Shown here in pieces: positions 1-11,532 of a stretch of 64,000 nucleotides of DNA; positions within the stretch are counted from its first letter, which is position 1, and each line of letters starts with the position of its first letter. The notes under the pieces are model-generated. The model was not told the origin of the DNA. It did no database searches and was given only the letters and a program-made list of their open reading frames with translations. The stretch is from Lucinisca nassula (taxonomy: Eukaryota > Mollusca > Bivalvia > Lucinida > Lucinidae). The stretch is from NCBI GenBank assembly GCA_963580285.1, contig OY757010.1, positions 74,194,858 through 74,258,857 on the forward strand. Direction: 5' to 3'. Made by a program: the position numbers and the translations under genes.

Positions 1-65
1 TCTATTGAGCATGTAAATTGTTGCGTTCATTAGTATTAAAATGGCAGCAAAACTTAATGTTGATC

Positions 66-344
66 ATTACGATAACACATCCGTGTGATATAGTGCATTT
101 TTTCATACCTCAAAAAAGGTAATTTTTCTGATGAAAATTTGTGATATTTTTCTTATTTATACTCAGAACATAGGTTTTCGGTGCTCGTTAGAACCACCTC
201 ATTGAGGCGGTTCTAACAAGTACCCACAACCTATGTCTTGGAGCAGAAATACGGCAAATAATGTTTACCCCCGTAAACCCCACTCTATATAAAGTGGGGT
301 TTAGGGGTTGGGGGGGTCTTTATTTCACAGACTTGTTTTTATGA
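66..344 (+). mobile_element. K2-type MITE with hairpin cassette 1
   Basis: The left end (CATTACGATAACACATCCGTG) and right end (CACAGACTTGTTTTTATGATG) form a weak terminal inverted repeat. The centre is a long hairpin at about 150-250 with CCACCTCATTGAGGCGG at its tip. A second small hairpin (AACCCCACTCTATATAAAGT) lies near the right end. Other copies are near 4347, 18226, 21680, 24562, 30300 and 41545. Confidence 0.65.
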
Positions 345-680
345 TGTATTTTAATATTTATGAGCAGAACAAATTTTCTGCTAGACAGAACATGGGAAAA
401 CTTTGCTGGATATTAATAGACTGTAAAAACTTCTTCAAGGAAATCTGGAATTGGCCTCCCATATGTTCATATAATCTTTATGCTCAGCTCAGCTGAGTAT
501 GGAAATTTTCCTGTTCAGAAATATTAAAATGGTAATAAAAGTAACAAAAGTTGATACGTTTTCATTTTAATATTTATGTGCAGGACAAACTTTCTGTTAG
601 ACGAAACATGAAAAAATCTCGCTTGGCTAGGATAACACCTCCCTGTGAGATAATTGTATCTTTAATGTCACAAAACAACC
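345..680. other. No gene; diverged direct repeat
   Basis: There is no coding signal. A stretch of about 45 bp at 349 (TTTTAATATTTATGAGCAG) recurs at 565 with scattered changes, so the segment looks like an old direct duplication about 216 bp apart. Confidence 0.5.
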
Positions 681-913
681 TTTTTAGCTCACCTGTCACG
701 TAGTGACAAGGTGAGCTTTTGTGATCACTTTTCGTTTGTCGTTAGTGCGTGCGTGTGTGCGTGCGTAAACTTTTTCTTCAAATGACATCTCCTCCTAAAC
801 CACTGATCGGATTTTGACCAAACTTCACAGCAATGAACCTTAGGTGGTCCCCTTTCAAAATTGTTCAAATGGTTCTGGTCCTTTGCCTACCTGGGTCACT
901 GGAGCTAAAAATA

Positions 914-2211
914 CCGTATTCGGGTGTGTATTACCCGCATTTGCGTACTACCCGCACCCCCTTTTGTTGCCAAAATCTGGGGGAAAACTGTTATACTGTT
1001 GTATTACCCGCATGGAACATTTGCTGAAATTTTGGTGGATGCGTAAGTGAGAAAAAGTAAGAATTTGGCCAGTTTTTGTAGCACACAACGGAACGCGCGA
1101 TCGTCTTCAAAAGGCGGGAAAATGCATGTGCGTGCGAGTATCACCAGAAAGCATGTATTTTGATTAATATGTTGAAAAAACTTTACCTGTTCACCAGTGT
1201 TATTAATTTATTAACCCACATATGCCCGCGACCCTTTTTTGGGACATCGGCAAACAGTGCAGTCCCGGATCAGATGCCTCAGAAAGACGCCGCAGACGTT
1301 TCTTTTTTGGGACATCGGCAAACAGTGCAGTCCCAGATCAGACACCTCAGAAAGACGCCGCAGATGTCTGATTTGGATTTACACTGTTTATTGATTTATA
1401 ACGGTTCAATTATGACACTATTGTTAATCCCTGTCATATAATTGCCACCCTGCGGTGCGTGTCGATAAGGTGTGAAAATATGGTCAAGTTATGTCTCTAA
1501 TTTGTGTTTATTCCCCAATCATAAAATTTAATCCGCAATCAGTGTGAAAATTATTTAATTGCTCCTAAGACGAGTTGCTACGACTATTCTGCTATCTCGT
1601 GAATGGTTATGTTTTGGCGCCAAATTGCAGACGCTTGGCGAGAAAAGTTGAACTCTTTGTGTTAACACATCTGTATTCTGTTGTTGGTTATTGACACGGA
1701 GCTTACGGAAAGCGCTGTTTTGCTAGCGAGAATACTTTTACCGTTTCCAAACATTTTTTATGAGACAGATATGCCCCATTAAGCTAAAACAATAGACACG
1801 TGTGGGGTTTCTGGGGTACGATGACGTCATTTACCGATCGCGTGCAGAAAAAAACTAGTGGTGATTTGTGGGCGGCAGTTTGGATGCCGGAAAACTTTGA
1901 TGTTCGCATTGAACTTGCTTGTTTATTTTGTTTAAAATCAAAGTTTTAGGAATAATACTCACAAATTCGGGCTTGCTAGTAATAGAGATTGTTATATTAC
2001 TCATGTGTAAGTAAAAGTGAGTGGACAATTAAACGTTATTTATGTCGGGAATCGTAAAAGGATAGAGCATAACATGAGATGCATCATATTTTCAGCTGTA
2101 AAAAGTAAAAATAAAATGGTCCAAAAATAATTCGGGCGGATTACCCGCATCCAGAACTTGGGCCTGTAATTTGAGGGAAAAAAACTGCGGGTAATACACG
2201 CCCGAATACGG
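914..2211. mobile_element. TA-flanked TIR DNA transposon (non-autonomous) inside element A
   Basis: The terminal inverted repeats are about 26 bp with one mismatch, beginning CCGTATTCGGG and including GTGTATTACCCGCA. TA dinucleotides flank both ends (912-913, 2212-2213). Removing the element and one TA restores the AAAATAGATTTTT found in sister element B. This fits the Tc1/mariner superfamily. The interior encodes no transposase. It holds a directly repeated hairpin-cassette-2 fragment (about 1240-1390) and a 400 bp stretch (about 1530-1930) related to 53040-53510. Confidence 0.7.
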
Positions 2212-2213
2212 TA

Positions 2214-4140
2214 GATTTTTTAAACAAAAACTTTAAAAATCCTTTTCTCTGAAACCGCAAGGCCCAGGTCTTCGATATTTGGTATGAAGCTTCATCTAGT
2301 GGACCTCTACCAAGATTGTCCAAATTAAAGCCCTGGGGGCCAAAATGCCCCCGCCCCGGGGGCCTTTGGTTTTACATAGGCTTATATAGGGAAAATCATT
2401 AAAAATCTTCTTCGTTGAAACCACAAGGCCCAGGTCTTTAATATTTGGTGTGAAGCTTAACCTGGTGGACCTCTACTAAGATTGTTCAAATTATAGCCTA
2501 AGGGCCAAAAATGCCCCCGCCCCGTGGGCCATTGGTTTTACATAGGCTTATACAGGGAAAATCTTTAAAAATCTTCTTCTCTGAAACCGCAAGGCCCAGG
2601 TCTTCGATATTTGGTATGAAGCTTCATCTAGTGGACCTCTACCAAGATTGTTCATATTATAGCCCTGGGGGCCAAAATGCCCCAGCCCCGGGGGGCCTAT
2701 GGTTTAACATAGGCTTATAATGGGAAAATCATTAAAAAATCTTCTTCTCTGAAACCACAAGGCCCAGGTCTTTAATATTTGGTGTGAAGCTTTACCTGGT
2801 GGACCTCTACTAAGATTGTTCAAATTATAGCCTTGGGGCCAAAAATGCCCCTGCCCCGGGGGCCTTTGGTTTTACATAGGTTTATACAGGGAAAATCTTT
2901 AAAAATCTTCTTCTCTGAAACCACAAGGCCCAGGTCTTTGATATTTGGTATGAAGCTTCACCTAGTGGACCTCTACCAAGATTGTTCAAATTATAGCCCT
3001 GGGGCCAAAAATGCCCCCGTCCAGGGGACTTTGGTTTTTACCTAAGCTTATGCAGGGGGAATCTTTAAAACTTTTCTTCTCTGAAACCGCAAGGCCAAGG
3101 TCATTGATATTTGGTGTGAAGCTTAATATAATGGACCTCTACCAAGATTGTTCAAATTATAGCCCTGGGGCCCTTTGGTTTTTACATGGGCTTATATAGG
3201 GAAAATCTTTAAAAATCTTCTTCTCTGAAACCGCAAGGCCTAGGTCTTTGCTATTTGGTATGAAGCTTCATCCAGTGGACCCCTACCAAGATTGTTCAAA
3301 TTATAGTGCTGGGACCAAAAATGCCCCTGCCCCTGGGCCCTTTGGTTTTACATGGGCTTATATAGGGAAAATCTTTAAAAATCTTCTTCTCTGAAACCGC
3401 AAGGCCCAGGTCATTTATATTTTGGTGTGAAGCTTAATCTAATGGACCTCTACCAAGATTGTTCAAATTATAGCCCTGTGGCCAAAAATGTCCCTGACCC
3501 GGGGGCCTTTGGTTTTACATAGGCTTAAAAGGAAAATCTTTAAAGAAACTCCTTCTCAGAAACTGCAAGGCCAAGGTCTAAGATATTTGGTGTGAAGTTT
3601 CATCTATTGGACCTCTATCAAGATTGTTCAAATTATAGCCCTAGGACCAAAAATGCCCCCACCCTGGGACCCTTTGGTTTTTCATAGGCTTAATTAGGGA
3701 AAATATTTAAAATTCATCTTCTCTGATACCACAAGGCCCTGCTCTATGCTATTTGATATGAAGCTTCAACTAGTACACCTCTACCAAGATTGTTAAAATT
3801 ATAGCCCTGGGGCCAAAAATGCCCCCACCCCTGGGGCCTTTGGTTTTACGTAGGCTTATAAATGGAAAATCTTCAAAAATCTTCTTCTCTGACTCCGCAA
3901 GGCCCAGATCTTTGGTATTTGGTGTGAAGCTTCATCTAGTGGACCTCTTTCAAGATTGTTCAAATTATAGCCCTGGGGCCAAAAATGCCCCCACTCCGGG
4001 ACCCTTTGGTTTTTCAGGCTTATACAGGGAAAAACCTTTAAAAATCTTCTTGTCTGAAACCAGATGGCCCAGGTCTTTGATATTTGGTATGAAGCTTCAT
4101 CTAGTGGACCATTACCAAGTTTGTTCAAATTATAGCCCTT
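2214..4140 (+). repeat. 166 bp tandem array, core of element A
   Basis: About 11-12 units, each with TTCTTCTCTGAAACCGCAAG, TTTGATATTTGGTATGAAGC and a GC-rich box (GCCCCCGCCCCGGGGG). Each unit carries an open frame of about 55 codons, but 166 is not a multiple of three and the frame breaks between units. It is not a gene. Confidence 0.85.
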
Positions 4141-4346
4141 GGGCCTAGAATGTACTGGAGACACTTATTCTCAGGTGAGCGATTCAGGGCCCATTGGGCC
4201 CTCTTGTTTTCTGATGCTTTTTTGTGTTGCTTCAAACTTAGATTGTAGATGTTGATTAGAACTGGTTTAATGATGCCGTTCTAATGAGTACCCATGTATG
4301 ATAAGGAGTAGAGGTGTTCCAATACAGTAGTTCAAATTTTATATTC

Positions 4347-4625
4347 CATCACATGAACAAGTCCGTGAAAAGAAGACCCCCTAACCCCACTTTATATAGA
4401 GAAAACTGGGGTTTACGGTGGTATTCATTATTTTTCTTATTTCTGCTCCAAGACATAGGTTGTGGGTACTCATTAGAACCGCCTCAATGAGGCGGTTCTA
4501 CCGAGTACCCACAACCAATGTTTTGAGCATTAATAAGAAAAATATGAAGGATTTTCATCAGAAAAGTAGCCATTTTGGAGATGTGAAAAATGCACTATGT
4601 GGCACGGACGAGTTATCATAATGAT
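4347..4625 (-). mobile_element. K2-type MITE, reverse copy
   Basis: It begins CATCACATGAACAAGTCCGT and ends GCACGGACGAGTTATCATAA. The central hairpin is GGTACTCATTAGAACCGCCT with its reverse arm, with tip CTCAATGAG. It lies just downstream of element A. Confidence 0.6.
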
Positions 4626-4899
4626 TTGAGTTGGGCATGAAAAAAGGTTTTTAAAAACTTTGATGTCAGGTTCTGAGTATAAAAGAAGTGTAAAAGAGTG
4701 GACCATATTTATTTTTAAATGTGTTCAAATAATGTCAAAATAGGTGCTTTTAGCATACTAGCCAAGTACTTGATTGATGTGTACATGTTGTTAGATAGAG
4801 AATAGAATTATTACATTCTGTTAATTTTCCAAATAGTTTGTAGAACAGCTTTTCTGAGAAAATGGTAGCGGCAAAACATTCAGGCCAAGATCAGACTGC
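4626..4899. other. No recognisable feature
   Basis: AT-rich sequence without an open frame of note or a repeat I recognise elsewhere in the window. Confidence 0.5.
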
Positions 4900-7141
4900 T
4901 TTTTAGCTCACCTGTCACGTAGTGACAAGGTGAGCTTTTGGGATCACTTTTTGTCCGTCGTCCGCCGTGCGTCCGTGCGAGCGTGCGTCCGTGCGTGAGT
5001 GCGTCCGTAAACTTTTCTTCAAACGACATCTCCTCCTAAACCACTGATCGGATTTTGAACAAACTTCACAGGAATAATCCTTAGGTGGTCCCTTTTCAAA
5101 GTTGTTCAAATGGTTCCGGTCCGTTGCACATATAGGTCACAGTAGCCAAAAATAGATTTTTTTCACCGTAAACTTAAAAAATCTTCTTCTCTGAAACCGC
5201 AAGGCCCAGGTCTTTGATATTTGGTATGAAGCTTCATCTAGTGGACCCCTACCAAGATTGTTCAAATTATAGTGCTGGGGCCAAAAATGCCCCCGCACGG
5301 GGGCCCTTTGGTTTTACATGGGCTTATATAGGGAAAATCTTTAAAAATCTTCTTCTCTGAAACCGCAAGGCCCAGGTCTTTGATATTTGGTATGAAGCTT
5401 TATCTAGTGGACCCCTACCAAGATTGTTCAAATTATAGTGCTGGAGCTAAAAATGCCCCCGCACGGGGGCCCTTTGGTTTTACATAGGCTTATATAGGGA
5501 AAATCTTGAAAAAATCTTCTCCTCTGAAACCGCAAGGCCCAGGTCTTTGATATTTGGTATGAAGCTTCATCTAGTGGACCCCTACCAAGATTGTTCAAAT
5601 TATAGTGCTGGGGCCCAAAATGCCCCCGCACGGGGGCCCTTTGGTTTTACATGGGCTTATATAGGGAAAATCTTTAAAAATCTTCTTCTCTGAAACCGCA
5701 AGGCCCAGGTCTTTGATATTTGGTATGAAGCTTTATCTAGTGGACCCCTACCAAGATTGTTCAAATTATAGTGCTGAAGCTAAAAATACCCCCGCACGGG
5801 GGCCCTTTGGTTTTACATGGGCTTATATAGGGAAAATCTTGAAAAATCGTGCGTCCGTGCGTGAGTGCGTCCGTAAACTTTTCTTCAAACGACATCTCCT
5901 CCTAAACCACTGATCGGATTTTGACCAAACTTCACAGGAATAATCCTTAGGTGGTCCCTTTTCAAAGTTGTTCAAATGGTTCCGGTCCATTGCACATATA
6001 GGTCACAGTAGCCAAAAATAGATTTTTTTCCTACCAATGCCCCCGCACTAGGGCCCTTTTGTTTTACATAGGCTTATATAGGAAAAATCTTTAAAAATCT
6101 TCTTCTCTGAAACTGCAAGGCCCAGGTCTTTGATATTTGGTATGAAGCTTCATCTAGTGGACCCCTACCAAGATTGTTCAAATTATAGTGCTGGAGCTAA
6201 AAATGCCCTCCGCACAGGGGCCCTTTGATTTTACATGGGCTTATATAGGGAAAATCTTGAAAAATCTTCTTCTCTGAAACCGCAAGGCCCAGATCTTTAA
6301 TATTTGGTATGAAGCTTCATCTAGTGGACCCCTACCAAGATTGTTCAAATTATAGTGCTGGGGCCAAAAATGCCCCCGCACCAGGGCCCTTTTGTTTTAC
6401 ATAGGCTTATATAGGGAAAATCTTGAAAAATCTTCTTCTCTGAAACTGCAAGGCCCAGGTCTTTGATATTTGGTATGAAGCTTCATCTTGTGGACCTCTA
6501 CCAAGATTGTTCAAATTATAGCCCTGGGGCCAAAAATGCCCCCGCTCCGGGGCCCTTTGGTATTACATAGACTTACATAGAGAAAATCTTGAAAAATCTT
6601 CTTCTCTGAAACTTCAAGGCTTAGGTCTTCGATATTTGTTATGAAGCATCAGCTAGTGGACCTCTATAAAGATTGTTCAAATTATAGCCCTGAGACCAAA
6701 AATGCCCCTGCCATGTGCCCCTTTGGTTTTACATAGGCTTATATAAGGAAAAACCTTTAAAAATCTTCTTGTTTGAAACCAGAAGGCCCAGGTCTTTGAT
6801 ATTTGTTATGAAGCTTCAGCTAGTGGACCTCTACCAAGATTGTTCAAATTATAGCCCTGGGGCCAAAATGCCCCCGCTCAGGGGCCCTTTGGTTTAACAT
6901 AGACTTATATAGGGAAAATCTTGTTTTACATAGACTTCTATATGCAGGGTAAACCTTTAAAATCATCTTCTCTGAAACCAGAAAGCCCAGGTCTTTCATA
7001 TTCAATATGAAGCTTCATCTTATGGACCTCTACCAAGATTGTTCAAATTTTAGCCCTGGGGCCAAAATTGACCCTGCCCGGGGCCCACTTGTTATGCTTT
7101 GGATCAGGTGAGCGAACCAGGGCCCTCTGGGCCCTCTTGTT
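4900..7141 (+). mobile_element. Element B: HINE/Helentron-like element with internal 5' duplication
   Basis: It has the same 5' hairpin and 3' end (GATCAGGTGAGCGAACCAGG, then GGGCCCTCTTGTT) as element A. The core is about 11 units of the 166 bp repeat. The 5' region at 4982-5164 is repeated almost exactly at 5848-6030, in the middle of the array. Confidence 0.65.
5848..6030 (+). repeat. Internal duplicate of element B's 5' region
   Basis: 183 bp matching 4982-5164 at a constant offset of 866 with two differences that I can see. It interrupts the 166 bp array abruptly on both sides. Confidence 0.9.
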
Positions 7142-7255
7142 AGTCTTATCGACTCTATTTTCGGTCATAAAGAGAAATAAATGAAAATGGGTAATTACTT
7201 TGGAGTATTATAAGCTGCTTAAAATGTTTTGGCCTTGGCTATTATATACTTTTAC

Positions 7256-7508
7256 TGCAGCTTAAGACATGGAGAAAAACTAGATCTGAAAATTTCATCT
7301 GCTTATGTCATCTGCTGAATTTTTTTGCAAACTTTTTAAAAATATTTTTGCATACAGGCAAATAGTGTGGGCCCAGAACAGACTGTTCCTACAGGAGCAG
7401 TCTGATCTGGATCCACACTGTTTGCAAAAAAAAAAAAAAAAATATTTTAAAGTAACTGGCAGATGGCAAAGCAAACGACAATTGTCGTGACTGGCATTTT
7501 AAAGGTTA
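7256..7508 (+). mobile_element. W-type MITE with hairpin cassette 2
   Basis: Shares AAAACTAGATCTGAAAAT and the hairpin around AACAGACTGTTCCTACAGGA with the copy at 56005-56258. The right end is near a TTAA. A run of A's at 7426-7442 follows the hairpin. The TTAA edges and CCC/GGG start suggest a piggyBac-type MITE. Confidence 0.5.
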
Positions 7509-7629
7509 ATAAAGAGAATTTATAGATGTTGTTGCTTCCCATGATTTGGTATATCACATGATCAAATTGCTGATTATTTTTTATCAAAAGGCTTGTTTTT
7601 GTAAATCTTATATGAATTGATCGCTCATG

Positions 7630-7810
7630 TAACCCTTCTCTTGCTGAATATTCAGTTTAGCCACACCCATTTTGGACTTTGAACCCTAAACATTCATAAA
7701 CAGAAAAACAGTGAAGATCCTGATCAGATGGCTTCTGAAGAAGCCATCTGATCTGGATCTACACTGTTTCCAAAGAAGAGGGTTGTCGTGAACAGCATGA
7801 TAAGAGTTAA
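7630..7810 (-). mobile_element. H-type MITE (piggyBac-like), truncated
   Basis: Left end TAACCCTTCTCTTGCTGAAT and right end GATAAGAGTTAA match the H family. The central hairpin has tip TGGCTTCTGAAGAAGCCA. A degenerate related hairpin lies at about 7915-8000. The rest of 7811-8278 holds nothing I recognise. Confidence 0.55.
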
Positions 7811-8449
7811 AACATTTTGTACTAAATGGAATCTGCTGCCTTGTATATAGCAGGGGTCTATTCCAGAATTTAGGTGTGTCAGGTTGTGTTATTTTTAGAA
7901 ATTTATTTTGAAAATTACTGAAGTCATTGCAAACATTGAAGACCTTGGTCAGATGCTGCATTCTGCAAGGGATGATCTGGGCCTGCACTGTTTTTCATTG
8001 TCCCTTTTCAGGGGTTTTCTGTATCAGATGATTAATGACAGATCCTTCATACATGTCGAATGTCCACAAGTGCCTTGATAAATATGATCAAAATTCCATC
8101 CTTGATATGTCTATTTCTGTGTTCAAATATTTTTTGATTCTATCTATTAGATTTATGTTAGGCTTATGTCATCTTGCACATATAATTATTTTATCCAACC
8201 ACATGATCATAGCTACATTTCTGCTGGATATGTATACTTGCATAATGCAGTAATGAAACAACCAACTCAGAATGAACATCACTAAAACACAGCTAATTTT
8301 GACCCCCTTGAACCCCACTTTTATATAGTACAAGAGGGCCATGATGGCCCTGGATCGCTCACCTGATCCATAGTGTAACAAGTGGGCCCCAGAGAGGGCC
8401 ATTATTGGCCCCAGGGCTTTAATGTACATAATGTTGAGGGAGGTCTTAA

Positions 8450-10410
8450 AGGTGAAGCTTCATACCAAACATCAACAAAGGCTAAAATTTGAACAATCTT
8501 GTCAAAGGTCCACTAGATGAAGCTACACATCAAATATCAAAGACCTGGGCCTAGCGGTTTCAGAGAAGAAGATTTTTAAAGATTTTGCCTATATAAGCCT
8601 ATGTAAAATCAAAGGGCCCCGGGACAGGGGCATTTTTTGCCCCAGCACTATAGTTTGAACAATCTTGGTAGGGGTCCACTAGATGAAGCTTCATACCAAA
8701 TATCAAAGTTCTGGGCCTTGTGGTTTCAGAGAAGAAGATTTTTAAAGATTTTCCCTATATAAGCCTATGTAAAACCAAAGGGCCCCGTGGCAGGGGGGGA
8801 TTTTTTGTCCCAGCACTATAATTTGAACAATCTTGGTAGGGGTCCACTAGACGAAGCTTCATACCAAATATCAAAGTCCTGGGCCTTGTGGTTTCAGAGA
8901 AGAAGATTTTTAAAGATTTTCCCTATATAAGCCTATGTAAAACCAAAGGGCCCCGGGGCAGGGGCATTTTTGGCCCCAGCACTAAAATTGGAACAATCTT
9001 GGTAGGGGTCCACTAGATGAAGCTTCATACCAAATATCAAAGTCCTGGGCCTTGTGGTTTTAGAGAAGAAAATTTTTAAAGATTTTCCCTATATAAGCCT
9101 ATGTAAAACCAAAGGGCCCCGTGGCGGGGGCATTTTTGGCCCCAGCACTATAATTTGAACAATCTTGGTAGGGGTCCACTAGATGAAGCTTCATACCAAA
9201 TATATAAGACCTGGGCCTTGTGGTTTCAGAGAAGAAGATTTTTAAAAATTTTCCCTATATAAGCCAATGTAAAAGCAAAGGGCCCCGTGGCGGGGGCATT
9301 TTTGTCCCAGCACTAAAATTTGAACAATCTTGGTAGGGGTCCACTAGATGAAGCTTCATACCAAATATCAAAGTCCTGGGCCTTGTGGTTTCAGAAAAGA
9401 AAATTTTTAAAGATTTTCCCTATATAAGCCCATGTAAAACCAAAGGGCCCCGTGGCGGGGGCATTTTTTGTCCCAGCACTAAAATTTGAACAATCTTGGT
9501 AGGGGTCCACTAGATGAAGCTTCATACCAAATATCAAAGACCTGGGCCTTGTGGTTTCAGAGAAGAAGATTTTTTAAGATTTTCCCTATATAAGCCTATG
9601 TAAAACCAAAGGGCCCCGGGGCGGGGGCATTTTTGGCCCCAGCACTGTAATTTGAACAATCTTGGTAGGGGTCAACTAGATGAAGCTTCATACCAAATAT
9701 CAAAGACCTGGGCCTTGTGGTTTCAGAGAAGAAGATTTTTAAAGATTTTCCCTATATAAGCCAATGTAAAACCAAAGGGCCCCGTGGCGGGGGCATTTTT
9801 TGTCCCAGCACTATAATTTGAACAATCTTGGTAGGGGTCCACTAGATGAAGCTTCATACCAAATATCAAAGTCCTGGGCCTTGTGGTTTCAGAGTAGAAG
9901 ATTTTTGAAGATTTTCCCTATATAAGCCTATGTAAAACCAAAGGGCCCTGGGGCGGGGGCATTTTTGGCCCCAGCACTATAATTTGAACAATCTTGGTAG
10001 GGGTCCACTAGATGAAGCTTCATACCAAATATCAAAGACCTGGGCCTTGTGGTTTCAGAGAAGAAGATTTTTAAAGATTTTCCCTATATAAGCCAATGTA
10101 AAACCAAAGGGCCCCGTGGCGGGGGCATTTTTCGTCCCAGCACTCAAATTTGAACAATCTTGGTAGGGGTCCACTAGATGAAGCTTCATACCAAAAATCA
10201 AAGTCCTGGGCCTTGTGGTTTCAGAGAAGAAGATTTTTAAAGATTTTCCCTATATAAGCCTATGTAAAACCAAAGGGCCCCCGTGCGGGGGCATTTTTGG
10301 CCCCAGCACTATAATTTGAACAATCTTGGTAGGGGTCCACTAGATGAAGCTTCATACCAAATAACAAAGACCTGGGCCTTGTGGTTTCAGAGAAGAAGAT
10401 TTTTTAAGTT
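8450..10410 (-). repeat. 166 bp tandem array of element C
   Basis: About 12 highly similar units carrying CTATATAAGCC, GAAGCTTCATACCAAATATC and a variable GC box (GGGCCCCGTGGCGGGGGC). Units are more alike than those of element A, which suggests recent expansion or homogenisation. Confidence 0.85.
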
Positions 10411-11150
10411 TTTGGTGAAAAAAATCTGTTTTTGGCTCCTGTGACCTAGATGTGCAACGGACCGGAACCATTTGACCCATATTCAAACTTGACCGAGATA
10501 TTGTCATGATGATCATTCTGAGCAAGTTTGATTAAGATTGGACCAAAATTGTGGCCCCTAGGGTGTTCACAAGGTTTTTATATGATTTGACCCGCTGACC
10601 TACTTTTTAACCCGATATGACCCATATTCGAACTGGACTGAAATATTGTCACAATGGTCATTCTGAGCAAGTTTCATGATAATTGGACCAAAACAGTGGC
10701 CTTCAGAGTGTTCACAAGGTTTTTCTATGATTTGACCTACTGACCTACTTTTTGACCGGACATGACCCATATTCGAACTTGACCAAGATATTGTCATGAT
10801 GATCATTCTGAGCAAGTTTGATTATGATTGGACCAAAATTGTGGCCTCTAGGGTGTTCACAAGGTTTTTCTATGATTTGACCCGCTGACCTACTTTTTAA
10901 GCCGACATGATCCATATTCAAACTTCACTAAAATATTGTCACAATGATCATTCTGAGCAAGTTTGATGATGATTGGACCAAAACTGTGGCCTCTCGAGTG
11001 TTCACAAGGTTTTTCTATGATTTGACCTACTGACCTACTTTTTCACCCGACATGACCCATATTCGAACTTGACCGAGATATTGTCATGATGATCATTCTG
11101 AGCAAGTTTGATGATGATTGGACCAAAACTGTGGCCTCTAGTTTGTTCAC
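10411..11150 (-). repeat. 145 bp tandem array with dimeric periodicity
   Basis: CATTCTGAGCAAGTTT starts at 10514, 10659, 10804, 10949 and 11094, an exact 145 bp spacing over five units. Units 1, 3 and 5 share GTCATGATGATC; units 2 and 4 share GTCACAATG. The pattern is a 290 bp dimer. Confidence 0.88.
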
Positions 11151-11532
11151 AAGAAAAAGTTTACGCACGACGGACGACGGACGACGGACGACGCACGACG
11201 ACGCCGGACATCTTACGGTCACAAAAGCTCACCATGACCTTCGGTCAGGTGAGCTAAAAACTGGGGTTTCTGGGGGTATACCTTATTTTTCTTATTTCTG
11301 CTCTAAAATATAGAGTGTGGGTACTTGTTAAAACTGCCTCGACGAGGCGGTTCTAATGAGTGCCCACAATCTATATTTTGAGCAGAAATAAGAAAAGATC
11401 ACAATTTTTCATCTTAAAATTTTCATTTTTTTCGGCGAAAAAGTGGCAATGTATTTGTATAGGCATGTTTGCGTAATGCAAATCTTCATCATCAACAAAA
11501 TATCTGGAAAACTGGCTCAGCTTGGATGTTTC

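Larger units (their letters stand above)
681..4210 (+). mobile_element. Element A: HINE/Helentron-like non-autonomous element
   Basis: It starts with TTTTTAGCTCACCTGTCACG, an imperfect hairpin (AGCTCACCT...AGGTGAGCT), followed by a GTGCGTGCGT tract and a 166 bp tandem core. It ends in CAGGTGAGCGATTCAGGG with the hairpin AGGGCCCATTGGGCCCT, then CTTGTT. The AGGTGAGC near the 3' end is an inverted copy of the 5' AGCTCACCT. These features fit Helentron-associated elements. No helicase is encoded. A 1.3 kb TIR element interrupts it. Confidence 0.65.
8330..11259 (-). mobile_element. Element C: HINE/Helentron-like element with two arrays
   Basis: Read on the minus strand, it starts TTTTTAGCTCACCTGACCGA and ends GGGCCATCATGGCCCTCTTG. 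Its core has a 145 bp array (about 10411-11150) followed by about 12 units of the 166 bp repeat (about 8450-10410). It lies in a T-run of a K1 MITE with no obvious target duplication. Confidence 0.65.
8279..11477 (-). mobile_element. K1-type MITE split by element C
   Basis: The two parts (8279-8329 and 11260-11477) join to a normal K1 element. CCCCACTTTTATATAGTA continues into AAACTGGGGTTTCTGGGG, as in the uninterrupted copy at 28090-28130. The hairpin cassette (about 11290-11400) lies in the right part. The terminal repeat is CACTAAAACAC...GTTTGCGT. Confidence 0.65.

Noticed and set aside
3819..4148. 109-codon frame with repeats of FSETxRPRSLIFGMKLHLVD
   Set aside because: It spans two 166 bp tandem units. 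The frame shifts between units elsewhere, so it is not maintained as coding.
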